Shown here piece by piece: positions 58,346-64,000 of a DNA stretch of 64,000 nucleotides. The notes under the pieces were generated by a model. It worked only from the letters and a program-made list of their open reading frames with translations. It ran no database searches and was not told the origin of the DNA. The stretch is from contig JACKBT010000003.1 of assembly GCA_020634415.1 (NCBI GenBank), forward strand, positions 1 to 64,000, given 5' to 3'. Source of the DNA: Ardenticatenaceae bacterium (GTDB lineage: Bacteria > Chloroflexota > Anaerolineae > Promineifilales > Promineifilaceae). Position numbers and translations under genes: made by a program. Within the stretch, counting starts at the first letter, position 1. Each line of letters opens with the position of its first letter.

Positions 58346-59386
58346 CTAAAGAGGCAGAGTTTTTTCAAAATGGGCAACAAGTCGTTTACGGCCGTCTTCC
58401 GGCAAAAACGTCGCCCTGGCCGCATTCAAAATAAATTGGCGCAGTTCACCATAGGTAACACCCAACACCGATGTAGCCACCTCATACTCATCCGTCAACG
58501 TGAGATTACTCACCGTGGGATCATCCGTATTTAGCGTTACCTGCACCCCTAAATCACACAAATCCATCAAAGGATGATGCGCCATCTCATAAACCACACC
58601 CGTCTGCAAATTACTCGTCAGGCACACTTCCAACGCCACATCCCGATCCCGCACCAGCTTCAACACCCGCGAATCTTCAATCGCCCGAATACCATGCCCA
58701 ATGCGATCCGCATAAAGGTCTTCAATGGCCTGCCCCACACCCGCCGCACTAGCCCACTCCCCTGCGTGAACCGTCACCCCCAGCCCAACTTGCTTGGCTT
58801 CTTTGAACAATGGTTGAAACGGCCGTGCATTATACTTCGCCTCATCACCCGCCAGATCAAACCCCACAATCCCCTTATCCACCCGGTCAAAGGCCACCTC
58901 CGCCACCTGCCGCGCCTGCGCCACCGGATCATGCCGGACTAGCGTAATAATCAGCCCCACCTCAATGTTATGATCCTGACTGGCCTGCTGCGTCGCCGCA
59001 ATCACCCAATCCGTCACATCGGCTAAGGCAAAGCCACGCACCCGCGCCAACGCCTGCGGACTAAAACGCAGTTCCATGTAATGAATATTATCGGCAGCCG
59101 CATCCGCCACCGCCTCATACACCAAACGGTTAATGGCCTCTGGGCTGCGATAAAAATGGCGCAAAACCTCAAACTTGCTCAAAAACACATTATGATCTGG
59201 GGGATCATCTGTAACCTGAACATACGGCCGTAAGGCTTCCGCATCCTCTTTAGGCAAGTCCAAATCATATTTGCGGGCAATTTCCAGCAGCGTATCTAGC
59301 CGCAGAGAGCCTTCCAGATGACGATGCAATTCAATCTTTGGCATTGCTGCCAGCGCTTCACGAAACAGGCGTTTATCCTTCGTCAA
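58346..59386 (-). CDS. add: Adenosine deaminase
   Basis: The protein (346 residues from this start) has IELHRHLEGSLRLDTL (first metal-binding HxH), an HAGEWASAAGVG block (the next His and catalytic Glu), a His in RIGHGIRA and the DDP loop (LNTDDPTVS). It deaminates adenosine to inosine in purine salvage, using zinc. I place the start at TTG 59386 because AGAGGAAG lies 5 bp upstream; an in-frame longer frame reaches 59425 (MMFKIV...), only 7 bp from the histidine kinase stop, and cannot be excluded. The gene likely shares a transcript with the kinase gene upstream. Confidence 0.93.
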   Translation of the reverse strand: MTKDKRLFREALAAMPKIELHRHLEGSLRLDTLLEIARKYDLDLPKEDAEALRPYVQVTDDPPDHNVFLSKFEVLRHFYRSPEAINRLVYEAVADAAADNIHYMELRFSPQALARVRGFALADVTDWVIAATQQASQDHNIEVGLIITLVRHDPVAQARQVAEVAFDRVDKGIVGFDLAGDEAKYNARPFQPLFKEAKQVGLGVTVHAGEWASAAGVGQAIEDLYADRIGHGIRAIEDSRVLKLVRDRDVALEVCLTSNLQTGVVYEMAHHPLMDLCDLGVQVTLNTDDPTVSNLTLTDEYEVATSVLGVTYGELRQFILNAARATFLPEDGRKRLVAHFEKTLPL

Positions 59387-59432
59387 GGTACTTCCTCTTG
59401 TTGTTGTCACAATTTTAAACATCACGTAATGG

Positions 59433-62400
59433 CTAAACTACAGGTGCGGATTCAAAGCGTGCTTTCGGCAGAGTAAAATAAAATGTACTGCCCTTATTCA
59501 GTTCACTTTCAACCCATACCCGGCCATGATGCGCATCAACAATACGCTTCACAATGGCCAGGCCCAAGCCAGTTCCCCCAAAGCGGCGAATGGCCGATCC
59601 ATCAACCTGATAAAAACGATCAAAAATTCGTTCCCGTTGATCCTCAGCCAGACCAATGCCCTCATCTGAAACTGTGACACATACTTCACTTTCCCTTTCT
59701 TCAAGCGATACCATAATTGTACCGCCGTCGGGGCTAAATTTTACGGCATTACCAATGAGGTTGTCTAATACCTGATTAATTCGCCCTCTGTCAATAACCA
59801 CAATACCTTTCTCCCCAGTCAGGTTATGGGCAACTTCTATCCCTTTATCACTAGCAACAAGGCGGTGCCCCGCAACGGCCGTTTCAATCAAATCAGCCAT
59901 GGCCACCTCCTCCATCTGCAAATTCCCCGAATCAATCCGCTGCAAAGCCATTATATCCTGGATCAGGCGCGTAATAACATCCGTCTTTTCCGACACAATC
60001 TTCAACGCCTCAACCTGCTCCGGGGTCATCACCCCCATCTCCCCATCCATCAACAAATCCACATACCCCTTCACAAACGTCAGCGGCGTGCGTAATTCAT
60101 GCGAGACATTCTGCACCAACTCATCCTTCAAGCGGTCACTCTCTTTCAGCTCCTCATAAGCTCGGCTCAATTCGGCCGTATGCCGTTCCAACTCCTCAAA
60201 CAGCCGCGCATTGGCAATGGCAATGCCCACCTGCGCCGCCGCCACCGTCATCAACTGAATATCCGACTCCGTAAACGCCTCTGGCCTGTCACTATCAACC
60301 GTCAACGTACCAATCGCCTCATTCCGCGCAATCAACGGAAAGACCAGCAAACTACGCACCACCTTGTCAAAAAACAAGAAACCCGTATGGTCATACGTAT
60401 CAGGAATGTAAATCATCTGGCCCTGCTTCACAACCTCGCCAGAAATCGTATCATTCAACTTCATACGCAGCTCACTCATATACTGCTTCTTCACACCCGT
60501 AGCCGCCGCCAAAATCAGCTCCGTGCCATCTTCCGACAACATAGTAATGGTGCTGGCCCGCGCATTCAACAGCCGTTGGATAATCTGAACGGCCGTATCC
60601 AACACCGACGTCAGCTTCAAATTGCGCGTCACCTGCTTCGCCATATCCACCAACGCTTCCGTATCACGCGCCCGGCGTTCAATCTGAGCAAACAAACGCG
60701 CATTCTTCACCGCCACCGCCGACTGATCCGCAAACAAATGCAGCAGCAAAATCTCATCATCCGTAAACTTATGCGTATACAGATAGGTAATCGTAAACGC
60801 CCCAATCACCTCATCCCCCTGCTTCAGAGGAAACCCAGCAATGGCATGAATCCCCCACGCCTGCGCCTTTTCCGATTGGAACAGGTGATGTTTGCTGGCA
60901 TCATTAATGATAATAGGCTCCGCATGGCGAACAACCGTCGCCGTTAAACCCTCGCGGCGCAAAGACGTCACCGCCGGCTCTCGACGGCCGTCACTCCACA
61001 AAGCCGCCCCCGTCGTAAACTGCTGCGTCTTCATGTCATACATATAAATATGTAAATTACTGGCCGGAATCAGCTTCAACGCCGACTCCGCAATCGCATC
61101 CAACACCGAACGCACATTCAACGGCGTATTCAGCTTCAAAACAATCTCATGAAACGTAGACAGCTCATTAATCCGCCGCTGCGCCTGACCAAACAGATGA
61201 GCGTGTTCAATCGCTACCGCCGCCTGACTGGCCAGATTACGGGCCAGCCGCATCTGCCGCTCACTATACGGCCGTTGCGAAATCTGCCCCAACGCCAACA
61301 GCCCCAAAACCTGCTGCCGCTGCGTCAGCGGCACAAACAACAGCGAATCAAACTGCACCGCATCCAACAACGCCAGCTCATCCACATCCTGCGTAGCCGC
61401 CCGATTCAAATGATAAATCTCTTGCGACGAAAAAATACGGCGCACAACCGGATGCTGCTCCAACTGATCCACCGTACTCAACCCCATCGCCGCCTCCCCC
61501 GGATCATCCTCCATATAAAGCAAATTCTCATGAGCCGCCGGATACAACGTCTCCTGCTCCTGATCCCACACCAGAATCGTACAGCTATCCACCCGAATCG
61601 CCCGCACCATTTCCGTCACCACCGCCTGCAAAACAGCATCCTGGTCCAAATCGGCCGTCATCGTGGCACTGGCCTCATACAAAGTACCCAACTCCGCCAA
61701 ACGCTGTTCCGTCCGTTGGTGCAGGCGGGCATTTTGCATGGTTACAGCCGCATGGTTCGCCAACGTCACCACTAGCCACTCCTGCTGCTCCCCAAAATGA
61801 TTCACCTCATGACTGTGCAGCATCAACGCGCCCAACACCTCATCTCGAATAAGCAGCGGCACACCCAACCAAGAGCGAATCTGTTCCCCCCCCGCAAACG
61901 GCCGCCAACGCTCATCCTGAGTCACATCAGGCAAATACAAAGGCTTCTTCTTATCCTGAATCTCTTGCAGCAAAAGGCTGCCGTGCCAACCCGCCTCCAC
62001 ATCATCCCCCGTAAAAGCCGGCGGATCACCCTTAAATTCACGACTGGCAGCAAAATGCAGCTCACCAAATTCATTAAGCAGCACAAAAGCATTATCACAA
62101 TCCACAATATTGCCAATCGCCATGAGAAAGTTATGAAGAACGGCCGTCTGCTCCAACTGCGACGTGCTAATCGTCGTAATCGCCTGACGCAACGCCACCG
62201 CCGTCATATAATCCTGCGTCCCCTTATCCACCATCTCCTTCGTGGTAGTAAAGCGGCGGGCATTTTGCACAATCACCCCCACATGGTTGGCAACGGCCGT
62301 TAACAACTGAAAATCCGACGCATCAAACGCATGTTTCGCATCACTCTGAATCGAAATCGCCCCCAACACCTGCCCATCCGCCCGCATCGGCACACAAATC

Positions 62401-63506
62401 ACCGAAGTCGGCGCCTCAAAATGCACCAACCCCATCACCGGCCGATTATCCGCCGCCCAATCATCCGTCACATACGGCTGATTATGCGTAATCACCCAGG
62501 CCGCCAGACTATTCTCATCAGCAATAGACACACCCGCCATCGCCACCGGCTGCCCATTATTCACCGCAAAAGGAAAAGAAATAAGCTGCAGCTCAGGCTC
62601 ATACAAAGCAATAAAACTCGTTGGCGCTTCAAACGTCGTCAGCAGCTTTTGATGAATTTCAGCCAGCGTCGGCCCCAACGGCTTCAACTCCCGCGCCGAC
62701 TCCGTTACCTTATAAATCGTCTCCAACTCATTAGCCCGCTGCCACGTCTGCTTCATCAACTTACGATTACTCAAAGAAATCGCCAAAGCCCCCGCCAGCA
62801 GCGTAAACGCCGTCACATCCCCCGCATCAATCAGCGCACCCTCCGGGTAAATGCCCTGCAAAACAGCCTCCATTACATTCTCAATCTTAATCGGCACCAG
62901 AACTTCGTGCGCCAAAACGGCCGTCTCCCCCCCACCAATCAACGCCGCCAACCCCTCATCAATCGGCAAAGACATTTTGTCAACGGCCGTCGTCACCCCC
63001 CCAAACACCGCCTGCACCATCAACTTACGCGCCTTCCCATTCACCGCCAACAAACGGCCTCGCACACCCGGAAAAGCCGCCGCAAACCCCAAAGCCACCA
63101 CCTCCACCACCTCCACAAACCGCCTCTGATCCACAATCGCCTGATTCACCGCCTGCACCAACTTAAGCTGCCCCGGCAGCGGCTCACCATGAGCCGGAAT
63201 ATGCGGCGAAGTCGCCAAAAAACCAGCCACCACCTCCACCAGCCCCATCTCATCCCCCTCAAACGGGTCAGGGCGTTCCAATCGCAAATAATAATTCGTC
63301 CGGCCTATAGGCAATTGCAAAACCAACGCAGGCGCAACCGCTGGCTTCAAATGTTCAATCGTATAGAAGATCTCTACAGTTTCAGGAGACAACAACTCCT
63401 GCAAAAAAGAAGCCGTCAACTCCTCCAATTCAGAAAAAGAATCAGCTTGCTTCAACAACGCAGGCAAAGACTTCAAAGTATAAAATGGTGATTGTGTTTG
63501 CAACAT
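59433..63506 (-). CDS. Multi-GAF hybrid-free sensor histidine kinase
   Basis: The 1357-residue protein has no membrane helix and appears cytoplasmic. The N-terminal region contains at least five GAF domains in tandem (about 240-430, 440-610, 620-790, 795-960, 965-1095) plus one degenerate module at 1-230. Each ends in a LxxQVGIAIANAR-like helix. The kinase core follows: H-box H1136 in VSHELRTPLTF, N-box LIGNAVKFSPDGG, and G-boxes DEGIGL and GGTGLGLAIV. GAF domains bind small molecules or photochromes; here none has the Cys typical of bilin. No receiver domain is fused. The start is the ATG after a short upstream region; the ADA gene follows after 7-46 bp. Confidence 0.93.
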   Translation of the reverse strand: MLQTQSPFYTLKSLPALLKQADSFSELEELTASFLQELLSPETVEIFYTIEHLKPAVAPALVLQLPIGRTNYYLRLERPDPFEGDEMGLVEVVAGFLATSPHIPAHGEPLPGQLKLVQAVNQAIVDQRRFVEVVEVVALGFAAAFPGVRGRLLAVNGKARKLMVQAVFGGVTTAVDKMSLPIDEGLAALIGGGETAVLAHEVLVPIKIENVMEAVLQGIYPEGALIDAGDVTAFTLLAGALAISLSNRKLMKQTWQRANELETIYKVTESARELKPLGPTLAEIHQKLLTTFEAPTSFIALYEPELQLISFPFAVNNGQPVAMAGVSIADENSLAAWVITHNQPYVTDDWAADNRPVMGLVHFEAPTSVICVPMRADGQVLGAISIQSDAKHAFDASDFQLLTAVANHVGVIVQNARRFTTTKEMVDKGTQDYMTAVALRQAITTISTSQLEQTAVLHNFLMAIGNIVDCDNAFVLLNEFGELHFAASREFKGDPPAFTGDDVEAGWHGSLLLQEIQDKKKPLYLPDVTQDERWRPFAGGEQIRSWLGVPLLIRDEVLGALMLHSHEVNHFGEQQEWLVVTLANHAAVTMQNARLHQRTEQRLAELGTLYEASATMTADLDQDAVLQAVVTEMVRAIRVDSCTILVWDQEQETLYPAAHENLLYMEDDPGEAAMGLSTVDQLEQHPVVRRIFSSQEIYHLNRAATQDVDELALLDAVQFDSLLFVPLTQRQQVLGLLALGQISQRPYSERQMRLARNLASQAAVAIEHAHLFGQAQRRINELSTFHEIVLKLNTPLNVRSVLDAIAESALKLIPASNLHIYMYDMKTQQFTTGAALWSDGRREPAVTSLRREGLTATVVRHAEPIIINDASKHHLFQSEKAQAWGIHAIAGFPLKQGDEVIGAFTITYLYTHKFTDDEILLLHLFADQSAVAVKNARLFAQIERRARDTEALVDMAKQVTRNLKLTSVLDTAVQIIQRLLNARASTITMLSEDGTELILAAATGVKKQYMSELRMKLNDTISGEVVKQGQMIYIPDTYDHTGFLFFDKVVRSLLVFPLIARNEAIGTLTVDSDRPEAFTESDIQLMTVAAAQVGIAIANARLFEELERHTAELSRAYEELKESDRLKDELVQNVSHELRTPLTFVKGYVDLLMDGEMGVMTPEQVEALKIVSEKTDVITRLIQDIMALQRIDSGNLQMEEVAMADLIETAVAGHRLVASDKGIEVAHNLTGEKGIVVIDRGRINQVLDNLIGNAVKFSPDGGTIMVSLEERESEVCVTVSDEGIGLAEDQRERIFDRFYQVDGSAIRRFGGTGLGLAIVKRIVDAHHGRVWVESELNKGSTFYFTLPKARFESAPVV

Positions 63507-63699
63507 GGTACTCTCATTATCTTTCCAATACAGGTTTTGTCGAATAGGACTTTACGTACACTGCTGTAAAGATCTGCGACACACATTTTGCTTAGTTAAA
63601 GTGCAACGCACCTATCTAATCACTGCCTAACATAAAACCACTTTTTCCCCCCAACGTCAATTACAACCGGTGAATTCGTGGTAAAAAGTTAACCTCACT

Positions 63700-64000
63700 C
63701 TACAAAAGCATCGCTCGCCTTCCATTTGCGGCCCCACCCCCCATCAACACCATTCCTTCCGGCAAAATCAACTGCGTCCGCCAGCCCAAATAAACAGCCT
63801 CAACCAATGCCGCCACATTCAAAGCCACCGCCGCCGTCGGCAGCCCCGCCCACCGCTGCCAGAGACCAACCCCCAAAATCGCCACCGTCACCCCCAAATT
63901 CACCATCATCCCCACATTCACCGCCTGCGTCGCCCGCCGCACAATCAACAAACCCCGCAGCCAAGATGTTACCGCCGCCATCGCCGGAAACAACAAAAAC
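63700..64000 (-). CDS. Polytopic membrane protein, 5' end beyond the window
   Basis: The frame is open to the right edge; only the C-terminal 100 residues are visible. Three hydrophobic segments occur (LFPAMAAVTSWLRGLLIV, MMVNLGVTVAILGVGLW, PTAAVALNVAALVEAVYLGW). The arrangement and the VNVGMMVNLGV helix resemble C-terminal parts of MATE/flippase-like transporters, but this is a weak impression. The 193-bp gap to the kinase gene shows no repeat or gene. Confidence 0.55.
   Translation of the reverse strand, partial: FLLFPAMAAVTSWLRGLLIVRRATQAVNVGMMVNLGVTVAILGVGLWQRWAGLPTAAVALNVAALVEAVYLGWRTQLILPEGMVLMGGGAANGRRAMLL

Larger units (their letters stand above)
1..64000. repeat. Dispersed palindromic octamer ACGGCCGT (HIP1-like), about 105 copies
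   Basis: The 8-bp palindrome ACGGCCGT, usually extended to AACGGCCGTT, is scattered through the whole window at roughly one copy per 600 bp. My hand count is about 105 exact copies, with many one-mismatch relatives (ACGGCCGA, ACGGCCGC, TCGGCCGT). At about 57% GC chance would give about two. Examples lie at 153, 1191, 4542, 15240, 30351, 41302, 53541 and 62921. Most lie inside genes and are read as Thr-Ala-Val, Asn-Gly-Arg or Arg-Pro-Leu/Phe according to frame. The pattern resembles HIP1 of cyanobacteria; function unknown. Confidence 0.9.

Noticed and set aside
1..64000. Transposase-encoded insertion sequence or prophage
   Set aside because: No transposase, integrase, phage structural or terminase frame was recognised in either strand; the repeats have no ORF.
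1..64000. tRNA or rRNA genes
   Set aside because: No cloverleaf with CCA-type acceptor and GTTCRANNC arm, and no rRNA-like stretch was seen. The double hairpin at 13594-13656 and the nested elements lack T-loop and anticodon signatures.

Overview
The window looks like chromosomal DNA of a Chloroflexota bacterium, most likely from the Anaerolineae/Caldilineae/Ardenticatenia side of the phylum. I infer this from several traits together: secreted proteins and lipoproteins with long Thr/Pro linkers, a very long multi-GAF histidine kinase, an F420-type (LLM) oxidoreductase, secreted proteins ending in a Y(L/W)PF(I/V)-type tail, and no outer-membrane genes. No rRNA, tRNA, IS element, prophage or CRISPR array was seen. 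Coding density is high and gene order is mostly short operons on both strands.

Layout. 1-9 kb: a membrane-tethered EEP-family phosphohydrolase (cut by the edge), an APH-like kinase, two Gfo/Idh/MocA dehydrogenases and a giant secreted subtilase. 9-16 kb: a CheY-like regulator, YbaK, a cyclase-family hydrolase, an M23 peptidase, folA-thyA, sufE, a PaaI-like thioesterase and a NarL-type regulator. 15.7-23 kb: an ABC-2 exporter, a MazEF-like module, a deaminase, a secreted DUF11-type protein, an R2lox oxidase and a frameshifted lipoprotein gene. 23.5-27.3 kb: a probable aromatic meta-cleavage cluster (hydrolase, RraA/aldolase, extradiol dioxygenase, GalB-like hydratase, CHMI-like isomerase). 27.3-34.3 kb: LLM oxidoreductase, thioredoxin, SsnA-like amidohydrolase, Ntn asparaginase, and a three-gene operon whose middle gene is a probable selenoprotein. 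34.3-48.7 kb: a kinase-FHA-TM-TSP3-CBM fusion, pyrD, ruvB, rpsO-pnp, an AI-2E transporter and radC. 48.7-64 kb: a GbsR-type regulator with a clear promoter and operator, an NmrA-like protein, acylphosphatase, threonine aldolase, an RlmA-like methyltransferase, a lipid kinase, mutM, adenosine deaminase, the multi-GAF kinase and a partial membrane protein.

Three signals go beyond ordinary annotation. First, the AhpD-like gene at 32968-33567 has one in-frame TGA exactly where the second cysteine of CxxCxxxH belongs, followed by a small hairpin with GGU in its loop: a selenocysteine codon with a bacterial SECIS. Second, the palindromic octamer ACGGCCGT occurs about 105 times by hand count (about 2 expected), inside genes in all three frames and in a terminator stem, much like the cyanobacterial HIP1 repeat. 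Third, most intergenic gaps are filled by one palindrome built from a short repeated word on the left and its reverse complement on the right. The word differs between families but the architecture is the same; these elements often supply the stop codons of flanking genes, are sometimes nested in one another, and in one case are translated.
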